A stretch of DNA of 64,000 nucleotides, from contig OX388312.1 of the NCBI GenBank assembly GCA_947579605.1, positions 19,367,313 through 19,431,312 of the forward strand, written 5' to 3'. The notes below the pieces were generated by a model that was not told where the DNA came from, did not search any database, and worked only from the letters and a program-made list of their open reading frames with translations. Position numbers and translations under genes: made by a program. Positions 30,101 to 38,429 of this stretch are shown here, one piece after another. Positions within the stretch are counted from its first letter, which is position 1. The number at the start of each line of letters is the position of its first letter. The DNA is from Athripsodes cinereus. Taxonomy: Eukaryota > Arthropoda > Insecta > Trichoptera > Leptoceridae.

Positions 30101-30746
30101 AGTAATGTTTCCACTGGCTTTACATTGTAAATATAATAATACCATATGAATATATTTGTAATAATATGTAAATTTATTTTCAGGTTTCACGCAGGGTGAT
30201 GTTGGTCTGGCAATGGGCAAACTATATGGCAATGATTTCTCACAAACAACTATTTCAAGATTCGAAGCTTTAAATTTAAGTTTCAAAAATATGTGTAAAT
30301 TAAAACCCCTGCTACAAAAGTGGTTAGAAGATGCAGACAATACATTGAATAATCCCAGTTCCCTGAGCAATCCACTGACTACTCCAGAAGCCATTGGACG
30401 GCGTAGAAAAAAAAGAACTTCTATAGAAACCAGTGTTAGGGTAGCATTAGAAAAAGCATTCATTACAAATCCTAAGCCTACATCGGAAGAAATATCATCT
30501 CTAGCTGATAATCTGTGTATGGAAAAAGAAGTTGTTAGAGTTTGGTTTTGTAATAGAAGACAAAAGGAAAAGAGAATAAATCCTCCCACTGGAGGTTCCA
30601 TGGGCAGTCCCAACTCCATGTCCAATGGTAATGGAGCAATGTTTGCTGCAGCCCTAGCCAACTCCTTAGCGGGAGGGCCCTTGGCATTGGTGACAGCCCC
30701 CCAGCACTACGCCCCCTCACCACTCACACCCATGAAGCAAGAATGA
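2873..30746 (+). CDS. nub: Nubbin/pdm-like class II POU-homeodomain transcription factor (multi-exon gene)
   Basis: Nuclear DNA-binding transcription factor of the POU2 (Oct-1/nubbin/pdm) class; Drosophila relatives act in wing and leg patterning, neuroblast identity and gut immune regulation. Coding exons: 2873-2984, 15147-15197, 26134-26243, 27788-27916, 28293-28469, 29783-30074 and 30184-30746, with an optional exon 28840-28905. All joins have GT-AG borders and matching phase. They give 477 aa, or 499 aa with the optional exon. The N-terminal half is Ser/Pro/Gln-rich. The POU-specific domain is at about residues 268-342 ([20 protein letters not shown], then [16 protein letters not shown]) and the homeodomain at about 363-422 ([10 protein letters not shown], recognition helix [15 protein letters not shown]), separated by a 20-residue linker. 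The start is the first ATG after an in-frame TAG at 2858. Other isoforms may start outside the window. The class assignment is firm; nubbin versus a pdm2-type paralogue cannot be settled here. Confidence 0.93.
3526..3791 (+). repeat. SINE-like element with (TAG)n tail, near full-length copy
   Basis: The best copy of a short interspersed family found repeatedly in this window. Shared landmarks in order: CACTCTTCTCCGTAAG, TTTTCGAGTGTCCTGTAAAA, TTCAGCGATGAGGTTTGCCA, CACCCATCCTGAATGTC, TACATGCAGCTGATCTGCTG, CTACCCCACTTGTGGGATAT, GCCGTGATGGTATAGTAG and then TAG repeats. Other copies or fragments: 6927-7010 (+), 7479-7605 (-), 16111-16260 (-), 17500-17600 (-), 19130-19170 (+), 19743-19870 (+), 22738-23175 (+, interrupted), 37565-37728 (-), 50930-50975 (-). 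Its last 40 bases resemble the 3' end of the RTE LINE at 52.5 kb. The 5' head is not evidently tRNA-like. Confidence 0.75.
4053..6781 (-). mobile_element. Degenerate TIR DNA transposon (8-bp target duplication) in POU intron 1
   Basis: The ends are inverted copies starting TAGGGTGGAAC (left at 4053, right ending at 6781), with weaker similarity further in (an A/T tract, TCGAAT, TTGGAATA). Perfect 8-bp direct repeats ATGTACAT flank it at 4045-4052 and 6782-6789. An 8-bp duplication fits hAT-type or P-type transposition. The minus strand holds remnants of one long protein in several frames (see the pseudogene entry). The right-hand 1.2 kb is largely degraded 5' coding or non-coding sequence. 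Confidence 0.85.
4458..5560 (-). pseudogene. Broken transposase-like gene of the 4.05-6.78 kb transposon
   Basis: Three minus-strand segments in different frames read as one ancestral protein. 5436-5167 contains [14 protein letters not shown] and [16 protein letters not shown]. 5170-4973 has [20 protein letters not shown] and [16 protein letters not shown]. 4862-4458 has [20 protein letters not shown], a middle part, and the C-terminus [20 protein letters not shown]. Between the second and third segments the frame shifts ([15 protein letters not shown]) and a block expected in the family appears deleted. I recognise the motif pattern from multicopy uncharacterised invertebrate proteins. Because it lies inside a TIR element with 8-bp duplications, transposase is the likely role, but the superfamily is not certain. 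It is not functional: frameshifts, a stop and an internal deletion. Confidence 0.65.
6790..9030. other. POU intron 1, AT-rich stretch with TAG-SINE fragments
   Basis: No coding exon recognised. It contains TAG-tailed SINE fragments at 6927-7010 (+) and 7479-7605 (-; the inverted CATATCCCACAAGCGGGGTA and TTCTGGATGGGATAC are recognisable). The remainder is low-complexity AT-rich sequence. Confidence 0.5.
9032..9147 (+). repeat. 3' fragment of tRNA-derived SINE with a 51-base poly(A) run
   Basis: Matches the 3' half of the SINE at 27980-28160: GGTGTATAAGGTTGTATTTG, GGTTTATAACAAA, CCCAGATATATC, then a pure A run of 51 bases (9097-9147). It lacks the tRNA-like head. A stretch coding for poly-Phe on the opposite strand is only the poly(A) run read backwards. 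The long uninterrupted A run suggests a young insertion or slippage. Confidence 0.85.
9150..12314. other. POU intron 1, no recognisable gene
   Basis: Only short open frames with no recognisable domain occur here. A less AT-rich patch at about 11030-11160 is not identifiable and could be an old repeat. No splice-bordered frame that would extend the POU gene was found. Confidence 0.45.
12315..12511. mobile_element. Small TIR element (MITE candidate)
   Basis: The left end reads AGGGCTACTCTTGACACAA and the reverse complement of the right end reads AGGGTTAATCTTGACAAAG, so the ends are imperfect inverted repeats of about 19 bp around a 160-bp core. The core is visibly richer in CG dinucleotides (CGCTTCCGCGAG, CGCGCGTCG) than its surroundings. 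No clear target duplication was found, so the exact borders are uncertain. Confidence 0.5.
13427..13560. repeat. (ATT)n microsatellite with attached repeat fragment
   Basis: A run of ATT units (about 13422-13440) abuts GC-richer sequence beginning TGTGTCTCGCCCGAGTG. The structure matches a LINE 3' end with an (AAT)n tail on the minus strand, like the two LINE tails just downstream. No readable coding piece is seen, so the family is uncertain. Confidence 0.35.
13817..14020 (-). mobile_element. L2/CR1-like LINE 3' fragment, copy A
   Basis: On the minus strand it reads as the C-terminal end of an L2/CR1-type ORF2: [19 protein letters not shown], then [19 protein letters not shown], matching the usual pattern of Trp-Asn-x-Leu/Ile followed by Phe-x-x-x-Leu-Lys-Thr near the ORF2 end. 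Two stops interrupt it. It ends in an (ATT)n tail at 13817-13833. It belongs to a different subfamily from the adjacent copy B. Confidence 0.6.
14021..14860 (-). mobile_element. L2/CR1-like LINE 3' fragment, copy B (reverse transcriptase C-terminus)
   Basis: A minus-strand frame of about 232 codons (14756-14058) is the C-terminal part of a non-LTR reverse transcriptase: [65 protein letters not shown] and [15 protein letters not shown]. These are hallmarks of the L2/CR1 group downstream of the catalytic palm. An upstream stop (VLYF*) breaks the frame near 14830 and the copy is 5'-truncated there. The tail is (ATT)n at about 14021-14032. The catalytic YADD region is absent, so it cannot move by itself. 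Confidence 0.85.
15147..15197 (+). CDS. nub: POU gene coding exon 2
   Basis: A 51-nt exon with acceptor TTTTTTTTTAG and donor AAATG|GTATGTAG. Joined to exon 1 it reads [17 protein letters not shown], and with exon 3 [16 protein letters not shown]. Both joins keep the frame, and the Ser-Pro-rich sequence suits this part of nubbin proteins. Confidence 0.75.
15279..15504 (+). mobile_element. RTE LINE 3' tail, severely 5'-truncated
   Basis: The last 60 or so codons of an RTE-type ORF2 ([52 protein letters not shown], stop), followed by a GATA-type tail. It is homologous to the 3' end of the longer copy at 51348-52596. Near-identical 12-bp flanks (ACTTCTTGATGT at 15267-15278 and ACTTTTTGATGT at 15505-15516) look like a target-site duplication. 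It lies in POU intron 2. Confidence 0.85.
15660..15712 (+). repeat. Microsatellite (GA)n-(TAG)n
   Basis: AGAGATAGAGAGAGAGAG followed by seven TAG/TAGT units. The TAG part resembles the tail of the TAG-SINE family, but no SINE body is recognisable on either side. Confidence 0.7.
15713..19742. other. POU intron 2, no gene; scattered TAG-SINE fragments
   Basis: No coding exon was found. Fragments of the TAG-tailed SINE occur at 16111-16260 (-), 17500-17600 (-) and 19130-19170 (+). The rest is AT-rich sequence with occasional GTAGGTACCTA-type motifs scattered through the window. Confidence 0.5.
19743..19870 (+). repeat. TAG-SINE internal fragment
   Basis: Carries the family landmarks TCAATTCAGCGATGGGGTAT, CTACCTATCCTGAATGTC and GGACGAAGAGCATATCTTGA. 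The 3' third and the tail are missing. Confidence 0.65.
19986..20259 (+). mobile_element. RTE LINE 3' tail with (GTAT)n end
   Basis: Reads as the ORF2 C-terminus with one in-frame stop: [18 protein letters not shown], stop, [48 protein letters not shown], stop. It ends in about seven GTAT units. Identical 13-bp flanks TAATTATAACAAT (19973-19985 and 20260-20272) fit a target-site duplication. Its microsatellite tail (GTAT) differs from those of the other RTE copies here (TATAG, GATA). Confidence 0.85.
20280..22735. other. POU intron 2, no recognisable feature
   Basis: AT-rich sequence with only short, unremarkable open frames. No exon with both splice borders that fits the POU gene was found. 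Confidence 0.45.
22738..23175 (+). repeat. TAG-SINE copy interrupted by a tRNA-derived SINE
   Basis: The left part (22738-22933) matches the family from CTCTTATCTCTGTAAGCTTT through TTCAACGATGAGTTATACCA to CACCCATCCTAAATACC. The right part (23112-23175) resumes with CTTACTGGCTATCTCACTTT and GAGATTTCGTGATAATATAG. Between them lies a minus-strand tRNA-derived SINE, so the TAG-SINE is the older insertion. Confidence 0.75.
22934..23111 (-). repeat. tRNA-derived SINE, full-length copy nested in a TAG-SINE
   Basis: Reverse orientation of the 27980 copy: the poly(T) start, TGGGTTTTGTTATAAACCCA hairpin, TAAGCTAAAAGCTTGTG, TGCCGGCACCTGGGATCGAA (inverted box B and acceptor stem) and CCTCCAGGCTACCGACGAAC (inverted box A and 5' end). 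This copy is complete, with tRNA-like head, tRNA-unrelated body and A tail. Confidence 0.9.
23180..26133. other. POU intron 2, no confirmed gene
   Basis: Mostly AT-rich. Two blocks are less AT-rich: 23640-23880, where the minus strand is open for about 80 codons ([20 protein letters not shown]), and 25290-25450. Neither has a recognised domain or convincing exon borders, so they are left unassigned. Confidence 0.4.
26134..26243 (+). CDS. nub: POU gene coding exon 3
   Basis: Acceptor TTATTTACAG, donor CTG|GTGAGT. Encodes [20 protein letters not shown] followed by [17 protein letters not shown], an acidic, Ser/Gly-rich transactivation-like stretch. It joins exon 2 in phase 1 and leaves phase 0. 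Confidence 0.88.
27788..27916 (+). CDS. nub: POU gene coding exon 4
   Basis: 43 codons between a TTTTTTGTGTAG acceptor and a CAG|GTAACT donor. The product [20 protein letters not shown] then [20 protein letters not shown] is a Ser/Gly-rich segment followed by an Ala/Leu-rich helix. It is much richer in GC than the flanking introns, supporting real coding sequence. Confidence 0.9.
27980..28160 (+). repeat. tRNA-derived SINE, full-length copy
   Basis: The head at 27986-28054 folds as a tRNA: GTCGGTA pairs with TGCCGGC allowing G-U. Box A (TAGCCTGGAGG) is at 27991-28001 and box B (GGTTCGATCCC) at 28034-28044. The body contains CCCCTTTCACGGCACAAGCT and GGTGTATAAGGTTGTATTTG, then a short hairpin TGGGTTTATAACAAAACCCA just before the A tail. 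It lies in the intron between POU exons 4 and 5. Other copies: 22934-23111 (-), 9032-9147 (3' part) and 36440-36500 (3' part, -). Confidence 0.92.
28293..28469 (+). CDS. nub: POU gene coding exon 5
   Basis: 59 codons, acceptor TTTTTTTCTCAG, donor CAG|GTAAAT, phase 0 at both ends. The product [20 protein letters not shown], then [20 protein letters not shown] and [14 protein letters not shown] is the Gln/Leu-rich activation region typical of Oct-1/nubbin proteins. Confidence 0.9.
28840..28905 (+). CDS. nub: Possible optional (cassette) exon of the POU gene
   Basis: 66 nt with acceptor TGTGTCTAG and donor TTCAG|GTTCGA, phase 0 at both ends, encoding [20 protein letters not shown] then VQ. It can be included or skipped without changing frame, giving 499 or 477 residues. 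The Gln/Asn content suits the neighbouring exons, but the donor is weak and no comparison is available, so this is a candidate only. Confidence 0.35.
29783..30074 (+). CDS. nub: POU gene coding exon 6 (Gln/Pro-rich region and start of POU-specific domain)
   Basis: Acceptor GTCGTTTTCAG, donor AAATTAG|GTAAAT. It begins [20 protein letters not shown], continues Ser/Pro/Thr-rich ([20 protein letters not shown]) and ends in the first helix of the POU-specific domain ([23 protein letters not shown]). The intron splits the domain at the Gly before FTQGDVG. Confidence 0.95.
30184..30746 (+). CDS. nub: POU gene last coding exon (rest of POU-specific domain, homeodomain, C-terminus)
   Basis: Acceptor TTATTTTCAG. 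Encodes [40 protein letters not shown], a linker with [13 protein letters not shown], then the homeodomain with [20 protein letters not shown] and [20 protein letters not shown]. The tail is Gly/Asn/Ala-rich and ends SPLTPMKQE at the TGA. All DNA-contact landmarks of a class II POU protein are intact. Confidence 0.97.
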
Positions 30747-33700
30747 CACAGGGCTGATTGGGATCTCTCTGTACTGCTTACTTCTGACAATCGATTCATC
30801 GACTAGTGTGATAATACAATGAATACTATTTAGTGGCCTTTAATGGTTCCTTTCATAGTTAGTGTGAGAATTCATTTGTGCAATCTAATTACACCAAAAT
30901 ATTCCCCGTTAAAAGACATTGAATATTTTGAGACTTGAATGTGTGCACATATGTATAATACAATAAACTTAGTAGTCCAAAGTGTATTCCTAATAAATAT
31001 CCATTGTGTAAGAAATATTCTAAGTAGCATCGGGAACTATCGAGTAATAACACAAACAATAATAATATATTAGGTACGTAAAGGACAATGAATTTTGTAG
31101 AGTATAATTGTGTTCTGTCTCCACTGTTTTTATAAAATTATGTTGTAAAAGAAATGAGATTGTTATCTTAGAATTGTATTCACTCCAGTATTTTGTCTGT
31201 CCAAAGATATATATGATTGACTGGATCCACACAATGTGTGTACGTGAGGTAGTGTGACTCCAACATATATGTTTTACTCTACATCTACATTCATACAGTA
31301 CATGCAGACTCTCCTTCACAATACATACCCAGTCTTCCACGGACTAAAGTTCCTATATTATATATCTACTACTGTAAGTTTGTGACTTTTCTAAGTTTTC
31401 TTATTTTCAATTACTACTATTGTTGTATCTGTGTATTACATATCGTATAGAATAACTCGTTATAAATAGTAATTACGATGCAACATCTCAGCCTTGTCAT
31501 TACTATTCATAACAATCTCTTGAAGAATGTAAATTAAGTTTTAAATGCGTTAGTATGTAATAATGATATGATATATAATGGTAACAGTATGAATAAAAAC
31601 ATAGATGATGATTAATAATATACTAAAGCATTTATTTATATTGTACCAACATAAGGTCTTTTTATTTATTGACTTTGTATGTAAAGATGACATCTAACTA
31701 GGCTTTATGTTACTTACTATCTACTCGTATTGTATTGTATATTGTGAACATAGGTATTTATCTTTTATTCTAATGGTTTTTAATACTACTTTTATGCTTA
31801 CATTCAGTGAGTGGCATCGACTCACAAATCATGCAGGGTCTTAAATCAAAAAAATATATTTTCAGAGTTGTGCCACTACTTGAAAAATAAATATTTGAAC
31901 AATATTACTCCTATATGTTTTATTTTAATGTTTTAATATGGTGTATAAAAATCCTGTATTCTTGTTCACTAAGTCTAAAATAAAATATAAGAACATCTGC
32001 AGGTTTATTCATAGTCATAAGAAATGGTATTAGCATTAAAGGCATTACACACACAAAATTATAATTATAAACTCAATCACTAGAAATCTCATAACCATAA
32101 TCTGAATGGGAATTATTTTAATTAACTTAAAATACCTTAGTACCTACTATTACCAATAATAAGATTTCATAATATTACTTTTTGTTAATACCATTTCATT
32201 TGCAATAATCCTATACAGTGTGACTTTAACACCTTCGTACTGGAAGGTAAATCTATGAGCAATATTATAACTTATCTATAACCGTCCTGTGTTAATAATA
32301 TCTTGATAATACATTTATTTACCATGAAGTTACTATCAATCATTGCTTCATGTGCGCTGAGTATGGACATACAAATTATTTATTTCAAGCAATAAGTACT
32401 ACGAATAGTGATCTTCTCACAAATGTCTATGGCATGATAGCAGTGCATCTATTTATTTAAATGTCTTGAACAAGCGCAATAAATAAATAAGTAATAATAG
32501 ATTATAACCAATAATGCAAAATGGAAGAAAAAGATAAGATTATTGAATGATTCTGAAAAATTAAACACAAGTATACCCACATGTAAGAGGACCAAGGTGA
32601 AGTTGAGTTCCTATTTCTTTCAACAAAAATTATAAGGATAAGATTTTTAATAAAATAAATAAATAATAATAATCTTAATAAATCTCAAAGCAAAAATAGA
32701 TAGTGTAGATTCTAAGTAAAATTTTATAACTGATAATGTAAGTGTCCTCTATGTTTAATATACCTACTATTCTGTTTGTTTTAGAATTTCTTGTTGCAAT
32801 GTGAATTATATTATTATTATCATTAGAAGACAAAGTTAATTATTTTTATTTAATTGTTCTAGAATATATTCCACTTGTGTGTAAATATTAATTATATATA
32901 ATATAAAGGGGTAGAGACAAGTGGAATATACCAATAGATAATACTATTAAATATAACATTTGGTTACTCAAATCACAATGGTTATCATTACCTATTATTA
33001 TTATTTATATTAATTTCTTGTGGTTAGTATGATTATCATTTTATATTATTGTATTATTCCCAACACTGTGATTGTTCAAATTTATTTTCTTGGTAGTTTT
33101 TGTATCTTTAAAAGGCAATATAGCAATAAACAAATTGGTTGAAAGTATTATGAGGAGTTCAGATGCAAGGTCATATCAATCCATTTTTCACAAATATTAA
33201 TCAAGAATGCAGAAGTGTGTGTATTTTCACTGTCAACACTCAATAGATCTGGCTTAATCGAAATAATTAAAATGTTCTTAAAAATTAACCAAGGAGCAAA
33301 AACACTTTGATTATTTATTTTATTAAATAAATTATAATAATTCCTTGATAATTGAATGCAAAGTCACTTCACTACATTTTAATTAATCACAGGTCTTTAT
33401 TTCAAATTGTCCAATATGGTGAATCCAATAATTTTATAGCAATTTAAGGTGTTATGTCTGTTGTGTTGTTATTGTTTTGATTTTATTGAAAAGTGGAAGA
33501 AAATACTCAGCCAGTGACTTCAGGCAACTTCAGGACGCACCAGGAAATGTCCACAAAAGCCAGAAGAATGGAAAGGAGCAAAATATAATATCAAAAGGCA
33601 AAAAATCAACAATATATTTAGTATAGCCAACTAATAAAAGATTATAATATATGGAAACACTAAAAGTTATGTTTTATTCAAATTGAATATGAGAACATGA

Positions 33701-36439
33701 AAACTTTTTTGTTGTCCAAATTTTACGCTGTTTAAACTTTTTTGTCTCATCTATAAAAATGTAGATTATCCACCAATTACCTGTGTGTTTCTCTTTTTGC
33801 TAATTAATTGTATTATATTTATGTTCCTAATGTGATGCACATAATGTCAGTAAACACAAATATCCAAATCCAACAAAATATAACATCAGAAAAGTTATTC
33901 TTAATTTACTCTTTTGCTTAAATTATACATAATTTTAATGTGATGATAATCTGACAATGGCAATGTGGTACGATAACAAAGAAATTGATATTGCTGATAC
34001 TTTAGCAAGGGAATTACCAACGTACCCTATTAGCACTTGTATTAAAATGTGACTAATTTTTGGATATTTAAATTTTATAAACACTGTCTAACAAAACATG
34101 TGTTAAAAATATATATAAATATGAATTATAAATATCTAATTACGTCTACCAAAAAAATAGTAATAAATTTGAGTCAATGCCTTCACTCATTTGCTAACTG
34201 TGGATGCTAACCAACTATCATTTGACTTAAGTTAATTGCAAACTCACTTTACGCCACGGATATTCAAAAATGCTTCAATCCCAAATTTAAATTCAATTTT
34301 AATTAACATAGTTGATTTTTTTAATAAAACAATACATGACATAAATAAATATTAAATAAAAATAACATTTCCAAAACATTTTTTGATATTATAAATAGAA
34401 AAAGAAATATGCTGTTTCCTCAGTTCCAAGGTTCTAGGATCGATGTGCCTTTGCATTAACCATTCATATATAAAATAAAAAATAAGATTTACTTGTTATA
34501 TTTACACTGGAAGAAAGGAATTGTGACAGGTCTTCCCTCAGGCATTCCCTCATTTCTATGTTCTGTTATAGGCCTCCAGTCCATCAATCATCAAATATAC
34601 GTACCATGTAATCCCAATTCCACTTTTGGTCTGCAATTCTACGCATCTATTACCTCAATCTTTTCCCAGATCCATATATTGATTTTTCAGTTCCTGAGTG
34701 AGATGTTTAACATCCTTCTAGTTAGGGTGGATATCTCAAATTTAAAGGTAAGACAAGAGTACATACATCAAATGTTTTCTTTACATGGATGAAAATGTTT
34801 GGGAATTTTAGGACATTATCAAATGCAACCCATTCTAAAGCTCTTCCTCTTTCCAGTTCAGTTTCCACATTATCACTTCCCACTTTAACAATGACCCAAA
34901 TAGACAAAACTCTCAACTCTTATAATATTTTGACTTTTATAAATACTGGTTGCCTATTTTTGAGCAAAAATGCTACATAACTAAGATCATAAAAAAAGAA
35001 CTTGAATCATTGTTTTTTACCTATAATCTTAGTTATATTGTATTAATATTTTGAGAACTTACTTCATGAATCATAATTAAGTATCCAGGCACCTAAGTAT
35101 ATAAATTTGTTTTGTTATCATGACAAAACTAAATGACTTCAATACACATAATAATTAGTCACAGAGATACAAAAACTGGCAAAGAAAATTAATTTGATTT
35201 GTATTTATTTATGTTTTATATGAGGATGTAAAGTGTCACCGACATCATATCAATAGAAATAACTCTAATTAAAGTATTTTATCAAATTGTTATTACAGAA
35301 TAAAGCAATGGATGTGTAGATACCTAATAGTATACCTAATCGTAATAATATCTAATATAAAAACATATATTAAAGTGTAACAAGTGAAGTCATACATATA
35401 CATACATATTATATATTAATATACTTCATTTTTTACAGACTCGCTGTGGATATTATTTATATACTGATAAAAAATATTCATGAAGACTTTTAAACAACAT
35501 ACTAAATCTTAATAAAACATTGTATTAAATATTGTATGTGTGTAGGATATTCTTAAAATAAAAAAATAGCAGATGTCTTGTTGAAAAAAAAAACAACAAA
35601 TAAAAAACACAATCAAATATATCAAAATTGTTTTAATCAATAACTTACCCAAAAGTTGTCATAAATAATTTTTCCATGAAAAGGTGATGAGGTGTTCACG
35701 AAATTGCCACAAGATGCAAGAAAATTCATGTGATTATAATCTTCATTGTGTTTATAAAACTTAGGCAGATAATTCAAGTACACAAATGTTAGACATGTGC
35801 AATAGTTGAGTTGGTGTGATATTTATTTGACTAATAACCTGAACATGTTTGTACTTAACAAAAAGGTAAACATCCAAATCAGCACATTATTCAGCTGAAT
35901 TTTCCATGTGCAGGAATGTATGGACCATTGTAGTTCTTCTAATATGTATACTTATCATCTGATGATACTTATCATATTAGTGTTTAACTATTGAAATATT
36001 TTTTAGTTGTTTGATAGTTGTGAAACATATTTATTCAAAGTTATGATATCACAATTGTGTGCTTGGGATGAAAAGTGGACAAATCCATGTAGAGTAGGTA
36101 AATTATTAGGAAAGGTAAAAAACACTAATTAGAGCTGTTCTCGACAAAATCTCTCTTGGTTCATGGTGAATTTGTTATTGTATATACGAGTTTCAAAAGT
36201 ATCTTTCAATAAAAAAAAATTCTAGTGCCATATATATTTTTTTTCAGAATTAATCTTTTAATTTTGTGTATGTCCGGATTCGAATGTGAAGCTTGGATGT
36301 GTCCAGTTTTGATTCTGAATGTGATGGATATGTTCAAGTTTGAGTGTAATTTTAAAAGTTCCATCATTTTTTTCCCCATCAAACACAGTTTGTCAACAGT
36401 GAGTATATTGAGTAACATTGTGGGTAATAGGCGATGACC
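30747..36439 (+). other. POU gene 3' UTR and downstream non-coding region
   Basis: No further gene was recognised. An AATAAA at 30962-30967 is the first poly(A) signal after the stop, but several more occur downstream (for example near 31595), so a longer AT-rich 3' UTR is possible. Segments at about 33490-33590 and 36260-36370 are slightly less AT-rich without identifiable content. Confidence 0.4.
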
Positions 36440-36500
36440 TTTTTTTTTAAAAAATATGTATCTGGATTTTTGTTATAAACCCAAATACAGTCTTATATCC
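36440..36500 (-). repeat. tRNA-derived SINE, 3' fragment
   Basis: A poly(T) start, TATCTGGATTTTTGTTATAA and ACCCAAATACAGTCTTATA match the inverted 3' end of the 27980 SINE. The head is absent. Confidence 0.7.
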
Positions 36501-37564
36501 AGAATCCAACTTAGTAAATGTTAACATTTTATTTTCCAAAATACAACAGAATATAAACCTTTCGAGTCACTATTCGGTATCCAGCCAGATATTTAGCTAG
36601 TGGTATTGGAAGTATAGATATTTACTATAATAATCAATTGTTGCAAACCACTGGCATTTCAAGCATATCCTAGGAACTTCAATAAGCGTGACTTTTTCTC
36701 ATTGTTTTTTGTGTACATTCTGAAAAAAAAAACTCTTCTTGCACACTTCCTGGATACAAACAGAAAAGATTCCTTGATTTTATTGGTAATTTTTTATACT
36801 ATTCACTATACTTGACAACCAAGGGTTAATGTTAAAATACAAAATGGCCGACACTCCATGTGCCTCGATCCTTATTGGTCAGTTGGATATGTCCAATATC
36901 AATTTTAACATGTGATGGGATTTGATTTATTCTTTTATTTTTTACACAAATAAAATTTGATTTCACTGTTTTGAAGAATTCATTTTTATAGAACTCAAGA
37001 CATAGAATATTTCTGCATACTTAGTTGAAAAACTATTTTCAATCCCAAACTACAAAATATATACTTACAAAATATATTGTTCAGTCATATGGAAGTATCA
37101 TGCAACCTACATATAATATAATACACCCATTTACACCACTAAACAAATCATAAATTAAATAAATATTTAAGGGAAGGCAATTAAAGGATGGTAATATTGT
37201 TAATACAGTATAATTAATTATATACACACTGTTCAAAGGATGACATTTAAATATAATTATAATATAACAAAATAAAAGTAAAATTATATATTTTTTAAGA
37301 GTAAGTTTAGTTTTATAGAGTAAGTTACTTATATAATTCAGTAGAGAAGAATTTAATTAACTATATAAAGGAACTATTGTTTATGATGTAGAAACCAAAA
37401 TACAGTTTAGTGTAGATGGGGTACATCAAAAGAAACTTAAAAGAGATCAGTTGATATAATATGATGAAAGTATCCAATATATAAAATATATGAGTCTTTT
37501 AACATTCCATCCAACAAGCAAAACATGCCCAGCACTAAAAAAGATGGAACTTCTAGAATATTAT

Positions 37565-37728
37565 ACAATCACGGCATATACCACAAGTGGGGTGGCCAAC
37601 AGACAGCTGCATGTAATGTAACACGCAAACTGTTCTCTCCGTACCAACCAAAAATTCAGGTACCAAACCAAAAAGACTCCGTACCAAAAAGACATTCAGG
37701 ATGGGTGGAAAACCTCATCGCTAATTAA
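37565..37728 (-). repeat. TAG-SINE partial copy
   Basis: In reverse orientation: TCACGGCATATACCACAAGT, GGGGTGGCCAACAGACAGCT and ACATTCAGGATGGGTGGAAA, then CCTCATCGCTAATT. It lies between the two host genes. A plus-strand open frame through it is a chance frame. Confidence 0.75.
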
Positions 37729-38106
37729 TAATTCAATTATCACATTTGGTATTCACAACATTTTGTTTTTATAATATCAATTTATTAAATAAAATCTGTA
37801 TTTACTATCTATACCATCACGGCATTTTCCTTAAAAATGGCTAACTGTGTATTTAAAATTAAGACTGTCCTATTTGAGTCCTAAAAAATAAGACATTGCG
37901 GACATGCTAAATAAAAGTCAGTGCTCATTTTAATGATTAATTTGGCTAATGTCAGTATAAGATTTTGTACATTATTGATTACAATAAAATAAAATAATAA
38001 GTTCCTCAATTTGGAATAAATATTATTTAAACTGTGAGTATTTCAAACAGGATATGCATGTACATTACACACTTAAGGTCTCGTTGTAAAGGCACAGTAA
38101 TAAACG

Positions 38107-38429
38107 TTATCCTAGAGATGTGCTATCAGACATGGAAGCCAAAAACGTTCTTTGAGTGAAAAGTTTTCTTCCCCTGGAACGAGTAGGATAAGCTGGATTC
38201 TCCACTAAAGGCTTCTTTCCGCTTCCACTCCTGATAGACTTCTTTCTATAATCACTGTAACTCATATCCATTGCAGGATCACTCTGTAGATCCATATCTG
38301 AATAAACATTATCATTCTCTGCATCCATTGATTTACGTTTAGCTGATTTAACTTCAGGTTTTTTATTATTACTCCTTTGTGTGTACTTCCTTTGGAAATC
38401 TTTTTTTGAATTTGAATTCTTATTAACAG
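38107..38429 (-). CDS. TERF2IP: RAP1-like gene exon 8 (C-terminus)
   Basis: Acceptor GATTTTTTTTCAG. Encodes a basic/acidic disordered tail: KDFQRKYTQRSNNKKPEVKS, MDAENDNVYSDMDLQSDPAM, SYSDYRKKSIRSGSGKK and ends TFLASMSDSTSLG at the TAG-type stop on the minus strand. Clusters of Lys/Arg could serve as nuclear localisation signals. Confidence 0.85.
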